Counted from the first letter of the stretch, positions 26,901 through 35,141 are shown. The stretch: 36,791 nucleotides of DNA from Streptomyces sp. SBT349 (GCF_001083795.1 NZ_LAVK01000028.1:1-36791), one strand, 5' to 3'. Notes: a model not told the origin generated them from the sequence alone. A program made the numbers and translations.

Positions 26901-27135
26901 TCGCCCGCCGTGGTGCCGCGATGCGGATGCCCAGGCTGTCCAGCAGATGCTGACGGCCCTTGGGTAAGAGGGAGTTGAACGCCAGCTCCACCGCGCTGAC
27001 GGGGAGTTCGTGCACAGCGGCGACAGCCGGCGATGTCAAGGCCCTGAGCGCCTCCGCCAGACCTTCGAGTTCCTCGGCGGGGACGCCTTGCGGGGACAGC
27101 GGTGGCCCCGTGACGATGTGATAGCGGTCTCGCAT
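20974..27135 (-). CDS. Giant STAND-like ATPase (2053 aa), candidate defence or conflict protein
   Basis: 2053 aa from ATG at 27135; a longer open frame to 27570 runs through intergenic DNA. N-terminal helical region; residues about 230-240 have Pro-Glu repeats and about 420-580 form a Pro/Ala/acidic linker; long helical regions follow. A P-loop domain has FYGRDAERKSIL, Walker A GGRGLGKS (Lys 1387) and Walker B LLILLDECD (Asp 1480, Glu 1481). After it come a sensor-like VVFAGLHSVQRF, a winged-helix-like segment and a helical C-terminus. This core is typical of STAND/AAA NTPases acting as ligand-triggered switches. It lies 227 bp downstream of the 760-aa gene in the same direction, inside a yjbQ-integrated element. 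No effector domain (nuclease, protease, TIR) was recognised. Defence is inferred from context and architecture. The weak GGAG is 11 bases before the ATG. Confidence 0.8.
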   Translation of the reverse strand: MRDRYHIVTGPPLSPQGVPAEELEGLAEALRALTSPAVAAVHELPVSAVELAFNSLLPKGRQHLLDSLGIRIAAPRRASKSLCRDVLGRLQRDARQHACTCAVKTLTHTVMNQVGQHACAPSGDAASDPVSRWGEPLVRATVFVWCNASVGDAHILAWAADQDWFAGNAGEEEKARFDKVGELAREIAAAYPTFKPGMPGERRTTPEDSARRGMPPTVADIVAAEAPGAGEGAGPEPEPEPDEICRELESALALARHAAEKVIVAVADGSPPQSEDLLRLTALNALFDRAEAAFGAAGIKGVSRRLEDMVRAADSHRAASEHDVLAREVLRALLDVVCRPGSAATSATEAAREAARSLLMEQTWGEEQREESAALLALARIVRLGRQADAAAEILALQEQVVRVLPACAMAAVMVTDLSFPQPEAPLRTPAGADAKTEADEGQVGATDEESAEGPPPASADPAPVDDAAAHSRKAAPDSASEKRTAPPAKTVPEPFGLAAQPPTASADSTPATTLDSVPGPMPTSALASSSAPTVASAGVAAHTPGERVSSPGTVHAQEPSRHDDGPSADEEPDEENAEEAVAERVLARLIVERRFGLAHHMARAVGRPEPQAAALRLAGAAMLLSSGDSRGARLTTDLLESYGGYAGRDTEGSELLLLPALLRTALITGDHLAGAQLKALVPRLPDQLGGAATAVADRALSGALIASPLVVIADDAERDARLAELRDHCNTLLAPQRLRFARATEIAKRWLAPEGGLLGSLLTAVALDDRAAIQHVREQAERLSKLAEVNSEIDRIDRTYRSSSGKPLQGSGRQDLVHLVDRAVGPAKEWCLVVDGARRGGRSDRNRAVKEISSLRQSLLDGKDGVLGELKQLAGRSAGLAAAKAWAARASMKELYGLLTGDNATMRTGGPIPPEVVLDAELLKVCDSVEERPSSAVLLAAVDRSWPEAVAERLDHDAFTAVRTIVELAERGVLPAARAGEFLPSSLTEVEERESVRRVELRGEHDELVAELHRAQADGAVTDDQDLRLQELLADAGERLDKTETHDLVAVRRGLDTVRSSLPDFRREAADRLRARLDVLDSTADQRAQVLRRLETNDLATAADLVYFLEIGEDVPEIENGESHLAEFFPAVPDGLRGGIDRDLVSLVRSCGTDPAVPVLDYSALSTDEAALAADALDEWRLMGTTEPKDRLHVAHTRRVPPLLKLLGYDAKSARQLDERSQHRREYRLVEATDVVINGRAKAPAFGSQIREHGGNLRVMMVWGRPPAKVVMSWAERDTSGTSLVVLYFGTLSREARIELAVGSGRLSQPLLVVDDAALAYLAAHGNRQVSIATQTLLPFSGVNPYIREKRGRIGGEMFYGRDAERKSILDPRGTQVIFGGRGLGKSALLADAGDKFMEQYPDYHLSVYVNLDQENIGKGSSLGPETLWSVLDRKLTEAQVLGPPQGRKPVKDISERVRAGIQAWTDGDSRRRLLILLDECDQFFEADAPRFNQTKKLKGLGDDTKDRAKVVFAGLHSVQRFSKMASNGPFGHLAQTPKVIGPLAPQFAAELLVEPMRALGFEFLDLDLVNRVLGYCSYQPFLLQMFGHRLVEVMHRKRARRGPNGPAGPLYKVELADIEVVESDTGLRDSISAAFKDTLSLDHRYDVIANVLAYHARHRGLEVRLSDTELREECETYWRKGFEQLDTEGFRAYLSEMVGLGILAPNHDGLGWHLRGPSALRMIGSSHEVEARLLRAEQDCELQESIVLEGRPELPDGRPAPLTITQLDDLLGERSNQARVVLGSTATGVTDVGDTLRRVAGRVADWKLPAVGNGRVYRQELTGGAPRERRVVISDFANYPARPETCREAVDQAETLLPGTPGVTRAVVLVTDVDQLGLWRTLLTGAERTPAAPVVLRRHDRRSLRGWAQRVEMFHTEDRLDRLHELTGGWPLLVDRAHRLHGELGDADKVFRQLADIRMDRSDARAFTEATGVYADPVLATGYQALAAEFNEDRFDLVSAVTAVALAAAGLEDEEEARWIVSCLDALQVFDREAGHLRLEPLLRECVTLRT

Positions 27136-27362
27136 ACGGGTGGCTACTCCGTTTCCTCGTGCTTCTGAACGGTGTGCGGGCTGGGCCTGACTGACGGGGA
27201 TCCGACCTGACAGATACAGGCCCGCCCTGGCAGGTGTGGTGTCTACGGGGCGGACTCGGGGCCAGCCCGGCGGTGCGGAAGGGGGATGGCGCTCGGGCGA
27301 TCGACCGAGGTCGCACAATCGGTGTGGACCTCCGGGATCGACCGAGCACACGCGCGGACCTC
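27136..27362 (-). other. Gap between the 760-aa and giant ATPase genes
   Basis: 227 bp with no gene. It contains tccgacctga (27201-27210), resembling tccgacctgt upstream of the first gene (29958-29967), so a shared operator or a second promoter is possible. Confidence 0.35.
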
Positions 27363-29645
27363 TCAGTGTCCACGCGTGTGCTCGGTGACGAATGTGTAGC
27401 CGTAGGGTAGTTCCCAGCCGTCCGCCTTGCCGAGACGGCGGCAGTAGTCGCGGAAGGCCGCACGCTGGACCTCGCTGGGAAAGCACCCCGGGCGCAGGCG
27501 GCGCAGATGACCGGGAACGAACTGGACGCCGAGCAGCGCACCGCCCTCGTCCGTACTGCCCCAGGGGCATATCACTCGTCGTTCCAGCGGTCGGTAGCCG
27601 ATCAGCGCGATGACCGGCTGTCCATCGCGCGCCGGGTGGTGGGGGCGCCCCAAGGCGTCTCGGCTACCGAGGGCTGGTTCCAGCACCCGCTCCGCGAACA
27701 ATTCCATGACCGCCGACTCCAGGGAGGCGGCCTGTGCGCGGGCCGGACGGTGCCCGTAGGCGGCGGTCGGCAGTGCCGCACGGTCCATGAGGGCGTGCCC
27801 GTCGAGGGTGAGCAGGCCACAGCGCCGCACGGTGCGCATGACCAACTGTCGTGGGCCGAGTCCGGCCGCACTGTCTCCGTGGCGGTCGCTGCCCGGGACG
27901 TCTTCGCGGGTGAGCACGCGCGGGTCGTAGCAGTGGCCGGTCTCGCGGTCGCCGATCAGTACCCGCTCGCGGAGGAGCGTGGTGGTCATGCGGATCGTGG
28001 CGCCACCGAGACGGCGGTGGACCTCGATCATCAGTCCGGGGAAGAAGTCGAGCGGCCAGACGACCCCGGTCAGCCGTGGCGCCTCGTGGCCGAGCTCCAC
28101 GGTGACATCCTGTTCCGCCTCCTTCTCATCCACCGTCTGCCCCGGGTGGCCCAGTTCCAGGCGCAGAATCGGGTACCGGTCATGGGACCGGTAGAGGTCG
28201 CGTACGGCCTCCGGGGGCAGGGGGAACCAGCCGTTGATGAGGTGGGCCAGCCGCAGGGGCGCCCGCCAGACGACGTCGGTGCCATCGCTGCGCAGAAGTT
28301 CACCGGAGCCGAGAGAGGTGTCGTCGGCGAGCGGCAGATCGACCGGCTCCAGTTCAACGCAGGGCTCAGCCTCCGGGGGTAGGGTCGAGGCCCAGCCGCG
28401 CCCGGCCGGTATGAGGGGGTCCCCCGAGGGCTCCGGTGCACCGGGGTGGTGGGACCGCCAGACGCCTCCGCTTTCGAAGGCGTCGTCGAGGGTGATCAGC
28501 GATCCGCTCGCAAACAGGCCCTGTTCGCTGTCCCGTTGGACGACATCGGCGAGCGCCATGTTCGCCCGGCACACCGCAGCAGCGTATCCGGTTCCGGTGA
28601 GCAGATCCGCCGCCCCGGGGAAGGCGCGCAGCCTCGGGCCGACGGCGATGTATACGGGGTGCGCGGAAGTGTGTATGTAACGCCGTTTCACCGGCACGGC
28701 CGCGTGCTCCACCGCCGCCGCCAGGGATCTGAGGTCGTCGCCGCCCAGCGGGCCAGTGTCCCGCCAGCACTCGGCCAGGGAGGTCCTGGTCAAGGCGTAC
28801 TGGCCCCATGTACGCAGCAGTTCGCTGGAGTCGAGGACACCCCGGATCGTGTCGAAGATGCCGGCCAGCCCTGCCCGCAGATCCTCGTCACGCGTCCCGC
28901 CGACCAGTTCGGCGAGGGAGACGGGGACGAAAGGGCTGAGTAGCTGGTCCTGGGCGGTGCTCAGCAAATGGTCAGCGTACGCGGAAAGTTCGTCGCGCCG
29001 GGCGGCCTTCTGGGAGGGGTAGCAGACGTCGACCACCAGATGTCCGTCCGCGTTGATCCATCGCTGACGGGTACGCAGGCGGTGGAGCTGGGTCGGCGAA
29101 AGACGCAGGGCAGGTCCGAAGGCATCGAGGTCGGGCACAAGCAGTTCCCTGCGTCGCGGCGCGGCCCCCTCCCCCGGTTCGCCCGGCCCTTCGGCCCCCG
29201 CAGGAGCCCCCGACACCCACGCCGGCACGTCACCGTGCACGCTCGCCTCCGGGTGAGCGCCCTCCCGGTAAACGATCTCCGCGAAGAGCGGATCCGATCC
29301 TGAGGTCACGCACACCATCGCTCCGACCGGCAGTACCGGAGCGCACTCACCGAGGGTGATCACAGGAAAGTCCTCGGGGCGCAAGGGGCTCGCGCCGTAC
29401 CCCTCCCCGCCGAGGTCGTACCCGAAATACGCGGCGTTGAAGGCGACCGCGGTGTGCACAGGTGCCCGACGGGCCGCCACAACAGCCTGGAGGTAACTTC
29501 GCAGCCGCTCCCGCTCCTGCTCGGGCACCGCGTCGTGCCCTGCCGTCATGGCGGGTGTCAGCAGCGCCCGTTCCCCATACGGATCGGACACCTCCGTTCC
29601 CCCGGACTCACTGTCTGTAGCCGACTCATACAGGTCCCCACCCAT
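27363..29645 (-). CDS. Unrecognised 760-aa protein, partner of the giant ATPase
   Basis: 760 aa. ATG at 29645 is chosen because GGAGGTGTT directly precedes it; an ATG at 29720 adds a glycine-rich tail with no ribosome site. The N-terminus (LRSYLQAVVAARRAPVHTAV, AAYFGYDLGG) is followed by a strand-rich middle (VRRCGLLTLDGHALMD; WPLDFFPGLMIEVHRRLGG). There is no signal peptide, membrane helix, P-loop or nuclease motif. The protein ends ELPYGYTFVTEHTRGH. It is the first gene of a two-gene unit with the giant STAND-like ATPase, which suggests a sensor, adaptor or effector role. Function unknown; no family recognised. Confidence 0.8.
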   Translation of the reverse strand: MGGDLYESATDSESGGTEVSDPYGERALLTPAMTAGHDAVPEQERERLRSYLQAVVAARRAPVHTAVAFNAAYFGYDLGGEGYGASPLRPEDFPVITLGECAPVLPVGAMVCVTSGSDPLFAEIVYREGAHPEASVHGDVPAWVSGAPAGAEGPGEPGEGAAPRRRELLVPDLDAFGPALRLSPTQLHRLRTRQRWINADGHLVVDVCYPSQKAARRDELSAYADHLLSTAQDQLLSPFVPVSLAELVGGTRDEDLRAGLAGIFDTIRGVLDSSELLRTWGQYALTRTSLAECWRDTGPLGGDDLRSLAAAVEHAAVPVKRRYIHTSAHPVYIAVGPRLRAFPGAADLLTGTGYAAAVCRANMALADVVQRDSEQGLFASGSLITLDDAFESGGVWRSHHPGAPEPSGDPLIPAGRGWASTLPPEAEPCVELEPVDLPLADDTSLGSGELLRSDGTDVVWRAPLRLAHLINGWFPLPPEAVRDLYRSHDRYPILRLELGHPGQTVDEKEAEQDVTVELGHEAPRLTGVVWPLDFFPGLMIEVHRRLGGATIRMTTTLLRERVLIGDRETGHCYDPRVLTREDVPGSDRHGDSAAGLGPRQLVMRTVRRCGLLTLDGHALMDRAALPTAAYGHRPARAQAASLESAVMELFAERVLEPALGSRDALGRPHHPARDGQPVIALIGYRPLERRVICPWGSTDEGGALLGVQFVPGHLRRLRPGCFPSEVQRAAFRDYCRRLGKADGWELPYGYTFVTEHTRGH

Positions 29646-30226
29646 AACACCTCCGCCACCACCACGAACTCGCCCCGGCTCGTCTGTGGTGATCCCGCAG
29701 ACTATGCCCACTCCTGGCATCTCTGTGGCACATTCATCACTTTACCTGGACACGCCGCAGGCGCCTCTACATCTCCCTTCACGGACGAACTCACCCAAAC
29801 CGAACAAGCCAATCGTATTACTGCTGCGCCAGATGACGCATACGAGACCACGTTGACGACGTGAACGTACATACGCCGCGCGCGTCGCACCAACGCACGG
29901 AGGCGTGATCGCTCCCTACCCCCGGCGCCCCATCGATGCTCGCCACTTTTGACAGGGTCCGACCTGTCGACAAGGCGCCTGACACCCCATCCGAACGAGC
30001 GTCAAATGAGCGTCAAGATATCGCCCGTAACGCCCACACCGCACATAATACGCGTGCATAAAATCGCAGGTCAGGAGCCCTTCGCGGCCGATTCAAGGAT
30101 GGCGACACACTCCACATGGTGCGTCATCGAGATCACATCAACGTCGCATGACGCGCCTACTGGGATGACGTGCCCTCGACGTCCCCGACCAACGGCCGCC
30201 CACCAACTCCTCAGAAGGCAGGAAAG
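29646..30226. promoter_or_regulatory. AT-richer control region and right end of element 1
   Basis: About 580 bp without a gene and clearly lower in GC than the surroundings, as expected for the promoter of the 760-aa/giant ATPase unit and for an att arm region. It contains an inverted repeat gacagg-N6-cctgtc (29951-29968) and two adjacent 9-bp direct repeats gagcgtcaa (29997-30005 and 30008-30016), which look like iterons or recombinase arm sites. A possible minus-strand promoter (TTCACG, 17 bp, TATGCG) lies near 29840-29870. All site roles are inference. Confidence 0.45.
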
Positions 30227-30280
30227 TCACCCCAGGAACCTCAGCCGCACCTGGCGTTCCGCGTTGTCGACATTCGTGTC
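30227..30280. repeat. yjbQ 3'-end direct repeat, copy B (probable attachment site)
   Basis: Same orientation as copies A and C and includes the yjbQ stop complement. It differs from C at three positions over the 54 bp. It continues with the 11 bases cgccaacctcc to 30291, as copy A does. It marks the junction between element 1 (left) and element 2 (right). Confidence 0.8.
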
Positions 30281-30464
30281 CGCCAACCTCCACAAGGACA
30301 ACTCCGGCCTAACCGGACGTGGCTTTATTCACGAATCGTGACGGCGGTCGTACACGAGTTTGGAATGCGCCCGTTTCCACGGTCGGGTGATGTTCACGAG
30401 TTTTGACGACAGTGGGGGGCTTGCCAGGACAGCATCGGGGTGTTCCCGGTGAAAGGTCCTGGTC

Positions 30465-30812
30465 ATGCCGCAGATGTCGAAGGTCGAGCTGTACGCGGCG
30501 GATCCGGCGGATCCGGCGGAACCACCGGGCCGGCGTGACGATGCGCGAGCTGGAGCGCAAGTACAACGTCGGCTGGCGGACGGTGCGCAAGGCGGTGATC
30601 GACGGGATCCTGCGGACGGACCTGGACGCGCCGCGCAGGCAGCGGCACACCGTCACCCGGATCTTCCACCGGCTGGTCGACGAACACGGTCCCGACGTGT
30701 CGTATCCGATGGTCAGGCGCTATGTCGCCGACCGGAAGCCGCAGATCGCGGTGGAAGCGGGCAAGGCGCCCATTGAGGCGTTCGTCCCGCAGACCCACCC
30801 GCCCGGCATGGA
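30465..30812 (+). pseudogene. IS21-family istA transposase N-terminal fragment
   Basis: MSKVELYA in one frame is followed in the next by MRELERKYNVGWRTVRKAVI, then FHRLVDEHGPDVSYPMVRRY and YVADRKPQIAVEAGKAPIEA, the N-terminal HTH region of IstA. A tandem gatccggcg repeat at 30498-30520 causes the frame change. The match stops near 30812, so the catalytic DDE domain is gone. Repeats of a cacgagttt-type sequence at 30350-30405 may be the remaining left end of the IS. Confidence 0.72.
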
Positions 30813-30877
30813 AGCGGGCCCTCTTTGCCGGTGGCGGCTTCGCGGGGTGGGTCGGCGGCCTGCCTATGCTCAGGCCC

Positions 30878-31231
30878 ATGGCACTGGAATGGGAACAAAT
30901 CATCGTCGACTCCGCCGCCCCGGTCGCTCTCGGGCGCTGGTGGGCCGAGGCTCTCGGCTGGGTCGTGGTCGACGAATCCGAGGAGATCATCGAGATCCGG
31001 CCTGAGCCGGACCGGATGCCGGGTCTGCTCTTCGTGCCTGTCCCCGAGGGCAAGACCTCGAAGAACCGGCTCCACCCCGACTTCCGCCCCGACGACCAGG
31101 AGGCCGAGGTCGCCCGGCTGCTCTCCCTCGGTGCCCGGCGCGTCGACACCGTGCAGGACGGGCAGCACTGGGTGACTCTCCTCGACCCGGAGGGGAACGA
31201 GTTCTGCGTCCTGAGTGACCGCCAGAGCTGA
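30878..31231 (+). CDS. VOC-family (glyoxalase-like) protein
   Basis: 117 aa of the short Glyoxalase_6-like type. It opens WEQIIVDSAAPVALGRWWAE, continues GLLFVPVPEGKTSKNRLHPD and ends WVTLLDPEGNEFCVL, the typical end of the family. ATG at 30878 precedes the conserved opening, and the upstream open frame belongs to the istA fragment. TATGCT at 30864-30869, nine bases before the ATG and without a ribosome site, suggests a leaderless transcript. It lies in element 2; substrate unknown. Confidence 0.82.
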   Translation: MALEWEQIIVDSAAPVALGRWWAEALGWVVVDESEEIIEIRPEPDRMPGLLFVPVPEGKTSKNRLHPDFRPDDQEAEVARLLSLGARRVDTVQDGQHWVTLLDPEGNEFCVLSDRQS

Positions 31232-32285
31232 GCGGGGACCGGGCAGCGATCCGGGGCCCGACGTCCGCCTCGTTGACACGCAAGTCAGTGACGGGACGTC
31301 ATTTCCCGTGAACAATCTGGCAATCGATCAGTGCAGAACGGTCATCATTGGCGGGATGACCACGGCGGCTGAAGTACCCGCCAGGCCCGCGAAGGTCGGC
31401 CGCGACTGTTCCTCCGCGCTGGCGCCGCGGCTCCCTGCCTCCCCCAGTCAGGAGTCGTGGCGCCTGGTCACCACCATCGCCGTCCCTGTGAGTACCGCTC
31501 CCACTGGAGCTTCGGCACGGGTGCCGCGCTTGGCGACCCCGGTCTTGTCAAGGGCGGGTAGCTGGGGACCGGTGTTGCTGTGCGGTCCCAGGTCGAGTTC
31601 CCCGACGGGTCGGCCGTCGGCGTCGAGGTAGACGACGGGCATGTCGAAGAGATTCAGCGCCGACAGACGGGGGCTGTGGCCTGAGGAAGGGGCCGCAAGG
31701 TGGCGCCGGCGTCCGGGGTGAGGGACGAGGGTATGTGGGAAAGGAGTGCTGTGGCCGGGCGCAGTTGAGCGTCGGCCTCGCTTTGCCGGTAGCCGCGCAG
31801 CAGGGCTGTTGACCACGACCGTGAAGGCCAACAGGCCCACCGTCAGCAGGCCCACGGTCAACAGCACGAGGCAGCCGACCTGGCCACCACCAACTCCCGC
31901 AGGACGCGCTGTCCACGCCGCACGAGAAACTCCTCCAGTACCAGCGACAGGCCCAGACCTGGGCTGGGTCCCGACCTAGTGCAAACCAGGCGGCGGCCGG
32001 CTCGCACGGTCGGTCGTCGACTTTCGGGCCTCACTTCGCCGAGCGGCGGAATCGTCGACACCACCGTCAGCTGGGAGCTGGCCGTGCTGTTGATAGGGCA
32101 TCTCGTCCGGGTGTCGCTCGAGTCGGGCACGCCGCCAGGCCGCGTCGAAGGAAAGGCTGCCTCGGCTAGCCCGCGCCAGCCACCACGCACGCCAACTCGT
32201 CCACGGCGAGAGCAGCCACCGCCACACTGTCGTTCTCACCGGATCACCGCGCCCGCGAGCCACGGGCGGATGCCCGACACCTGCC
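31232..32285. other. Decayed stretch in element 2 with no intact gene
   Basis: About 1050 bp. Minus-strand fragments look protein-like but lie in different frames: SLVLEEFLVRRGQRVLRELV near 31895-31950, the membrane-helix-like LLTVGLLTVGLLAFTVVV near 31815-31867 and NLFDMPVVYLDADGRPVGEL near 31590-31650. They could be one ruined membrane-protein gene. No family was recognised and no RNA gene seen. Confidence 0.4.
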
Positions 32286-33053
32286 TCACGACTCACCCGC
32301 CGGGTCGACTACAGCGTGCCCGTTGAGCAGGGCCAGCGCCTTCGCGGCGTGCTGCGGTCGCTGGGCCGTATCCATACCGGCGGCCAGCAGGGTGTATAGC
32401 ATTTGCTTCTGGGCGTGATCAGGGAAGCTAGTGAGGAATTCGCGCAGCACTTCGACGGCTCCGTGCTCGACACTGCGCTCGTCCTCGGGGCGGTGCAGTG
32501 CGAATATCTCCGCAATGCTGGTCACGTCGTCGGCGAGACCGGAGAGCTTGGACAAGTCGACGCCTTCCCGCTCCACCCAGCGCACCAATAGGGCCGCGGG
32601 GTCGGCCAGTTCAGCGGCGAGCGCATCGGTCTTCTGCCGGCGCAGGATGTCTGCGACGGCCTGCTGGCGTTGCGCTGCCAGCAACGTGGACACCGCCGTC
32701 CGGTCGTCCGGCAGCAGATCCAGGGTCACCTCTGCTGTGAACTCGACGGGAGGCTCGGTCGGCAGCTGACGCTGTCGTGCGAGGTGCTGGCCCAAGACGT
32801 CCCGAGCCGATGCGAGGTCGGCCGGGTCGCAGCCCGTGGAGACCTCACCTGCCGCACGTCTGAGCGCGGTGCGCACAGCCCCTGCGATCTCCGGGGCGGT
32901 GCCCGGATAGGGAGGCTCGGAGAGGACCGTGGCGGTGATCCGGGCTGTGAAGCCGATGCCGGGGCAGGAACTGGACAGCCGGAGCTCGAAACGGGTCAGG
33001 CCGCGCCGGACTGTGCTGCGCGCACGGCGGCGCGACCATCGTGTGGAGGCCAT
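32286..33053 (-). CDS. Unknown 255-aa protein, third gene of the amyloid-NLR operon
   Basis: 255 aa. The ATG at 33053 follows the ATPase stop by three bases. A basic start is followed by a strand-rich part (FELRLSSSCPGIGFTARITA) and long helices (LLAAQRQQAVADILRRQKTD, ALAAELADPAALLVRWVERE), ending in a helical tail. The strand-then-coiled-helix layout with the EL.DP..LL.RW segment faintly recalls SPFH/band-7-like proteins, but this is weak. There is no membrane helix or catalytic motif. Tight coupling implies it works with the two upstream proteins, perhaps as a scaffold or regulator (inference). Confidence 0.75.
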   Translation of the reverse strand: MASTRWSRRRARSTVRRGLTRFELRLSSSCPGIGFTARITATVLSEPPYPGTAPEIAGAVRTALRRAAGEVSTGCDPADLASARDVLGQHLARQRQLPTEPPVEFTAEVTLDLLPDDRTAVSTLLAAQRQQAVADILRRQKTDALAAELADPAALLVRWVEREGVDLSKLSGLADDVTSIAEIFALHRPEDERSVEHGAVEVLREFLTSFPDHAQKQMLYTLLAAGMDTAQRPQHAAKALALLNGHAVVDPAGES

Positions 33054-33056
33054 GGG

Positions 33057-35141
33057 TCAGGACTCCACCGGTGCCCGCTCGTGGGCGGTCTGCACCGCCG
33101 ACAACGCAGCGGGTAGCCGGAGGTCCTTGCGCAGCTCGATGACGGCCTTGTCGTTGGCGACTCCTGGTTCACCGAAGATGAGCGCCGAGATCGGAGTGGA
33201 GTACAGATGCTCCACGACGACCTGGTTGAGGATGTTCGTCATGAGCTCGGTCGGAACGTCCTCGCTCTGACGGACCTCCGCCCAGGCCGCGAGGAGTTGC
33301 CGACAGTCGTCGTCGACCCGGGTGTCGGCCAGGGCCGCGCTCCAGCCCTCCACGAGCGCCTCCCGCACGTCCTGCTTCTGCTCGGCCGCCGCCAGCATGA
33401 CCTGGAGAACGTAGGGGTCGACGCGCGGATCCAGCAGCGACAGGAACGCTCGGTGGCCTGCCAGGTGTTTCTTCTGGGTGGCCCACTTGATGACCGTGCT
33501 CCACACCCGTGGCAGCTGGCCCTCGCGGGCAGCGATGTCGCGCAGTGCCTCCTGCGCCGTCCGCACAGCCTCATCGGGCTCGTGCCGGTCAAGGATGTGC
33601 CGCAGCCGGACGAGGGCCTGGCGAGGGTAGTGCTGGGCGAATTCGCCCTGGCAGACCAAGGCGACGACGGTCGCGACGGCCTCCGACTCGTCCCGTGCCG
33701 AGTCCAATAGCAGGGAGCGGACCTGGGCCCCCAGCGGGTCCGCTTCCGCGGCTACAGTCAGAAAGCGGGCGATCAGCTCACGGTGCTCGGCACTGTTGTC
33801 GCCGTTGTCGATCCACGCGTGGACCTGTTTGACGACGCGGATGTCGTTCTCTGCGACGGCCAGTTCGACCAGGAGATTGCTGATGGCAGTTAGCCGGTCG
33901 GCACCCGGCTCCCTGGGCGCGGTGATGGCGTCCAGCCAGGTCAGCAGATGTGGGTGGATGTCGGCGCGCTGCTGCCACAGGTGGAGGAGGACGGCCCGGT
34001 CATATCCGGGTTTATGATCGAGGGTGACGGTCCGCCCTTTGACCTCGGCGCCCATCGTCGTCAGCCGGGTGGTCAGATCGGGTCCGGTCAAGATCGTACG
34101 GACACTCGTCTCCGGATCGTCACCGAGCAGCGTCCGGGCGCCGTCTTGGATCGTCAGCGCGTCCCTGTTGTTGAGGAACAGGGACGAGATGAGCAGAGCG
34201 CGGTCCTCCGGTTTGTTCTCCGTCATCTCGAAGACGTTGTTCACATCGGAGCGCCACTCCTGGAAGACGCTGATGGCGCGCTTCAGTCCCGCGGGAGAGT
34301 CCTCGGCGGAGGCGAGGGTAGTGGCTAGCCGAGCCGCGTCCTCAGGACGACTGCTGTCGGTCAGCAGATGGGCGGCCTTACCGGCCAGGTCCTCCTCCGT
34401 GGATGTCCTGCTTAGCCAACGGATCAGGTCCGGTCGGTGGTGCACGTACTCCAGGTGCATCCAGGCCACGCGGTGCGCGGACGGCCGGCCCGTGGCGCGG
34501 GCGACGACCTTGGCGAGTGCCCCCGACACGGTCTCGGGCCACCCGTGTTCGTCGGCGATCACGACAAGGAAGGAGCCCGAGAACCTCAACTCCTCGGCAT
34601 GACTAACCAGTTGCTCCGCGACGTGGACGGACTTCCGCCAGGAGCTGATCTCCGCCGCCACATCCAGCAAGTAGCCCGTGCCCGGCTCGTCGGGCAACAC
34701 CGAGGCCTCCGGGAAACCCGGCTTCTCCCAGTCCGGCACGATCTCCTGGAGCTTGAGACTCTGGCCTCGCGAGGTTTCCTCCACCCGGGAGAGCTCCCAA
34801 AGTGCCTTGATTCCGGCCGTCCGCTTGCCGTACCCGGCAGGGCCGGCAATGACTGCAAGCCGAGGCCCGCCTCCCACCAGACGCTCTATGGCCCTGGCCG
34901 CCGTACCGACTTCCTCGTCGCGCACGCTCAGGTCCACCCACGCCCCTCGTACGGCGTCGAGCTCGGCCTGCGGGATGTCGCTCACCGGCAGCTGAGGCTT
35001 GCTCGTCATCGTGACGGAGCCCGCGGCCACGATGATCTTCGAGTTCTGGTTGTTGTCCACGGACACCTGGAACCCAGGTGCGGAGGCGACGGGAGGAGGT
35101 GGAAGCGATGGGACGGGCCCGAGCACAGTCTCTTCGCTCAC
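33057..35141 (-). CDS. NLR-like P-loop ATPase with N-terminal amyloid-type motif
   Basis: 694 aa from a GTG at 35141 that overlaps the upstream stop by 4 bp (GTGA). Residues 28-44 form a short Asn-rich, beta-prone motif (NNQNSKIIVAAGSV). The same pattern ends the upstream protein. A P-loop follows, GPAGYGKRT at 100-108, with Arg in the usual Ser/Thr position and Thr next to it. A hydrophobic strand ending in acidic residues (FLVVIADE) is a possible Walker B. From about residue 290 the protein is helical repeats to the end. Amyloid motif, NTPase and helical repeats in that order are the layout of bacterial amyloid-signalling (BASS) NLR receptors. The likely role is a sensor that seeds amyloid in its partner (inference). 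Confidence 0.75.
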   Translation of the reverse strand: MSEETVLGPVPSLPPPPVASAPGFQVSVDNNQNSKIIVAAGSVTMTSKPQLPVSDIPQAELDAVRGAWVDLSVRDEEVGTAARAIERLVGGGPRLAVIAGPAGYGKRTAGIKALWELSRVEETSRGQSLKLQEIVPDWEKPGFPEASVLPDEPGTGYLLDVAAEISSWRKSVHVAEQLVSHAEELRFSGSFLVVIADEHGWPETVSGALAKVVARATGRPSAHRVAWMHLEYVHHRPDLIRWLSRTSTEEDLAGKAAHLLTDSSRPEDAARLATTLASAEDSPAGLKRAISVFQEWRSDVNNVFEMTENKPEDRALLISSLFLNNRDALTIQDGARTLLGDDPETSVRTILTGPDLTTRLTTMGAEVKGRTVTLDHKPGYDRAVLLHLWQQRADIHPHLLTWLDAITAPREPGADRLTAISNLLVELAVAENDIRVVKQVHAWIDNGDNSAEHRELIARFLTVAAEADPLGAQVRSLLLDSARDESEAVATVVALVCQGEFAQHYPRQALVRLRHILDRHEPDEAVRTAQEALRDIAAREGQLPRVWSTVIKWATQKKHLAGHRAFLSLLDPRVDPYVLQVMLAAAEQKQDVREALVEGWSAALADTRVDDDCRQLLAAWAEVRQSEDVPTELMTNILNQVVVEHLYSTPISALIFGEPGVANDKAVIELRKDLRLPAALSAVQTAHERAPVES

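Noticed and set aside
33057..35141. ATPase first considered as a plain AAA or SNF2-like helicase
   Set aside because: No helicase motifs; a single P-loop followed by helical repeats fits an NLR-like protein better.
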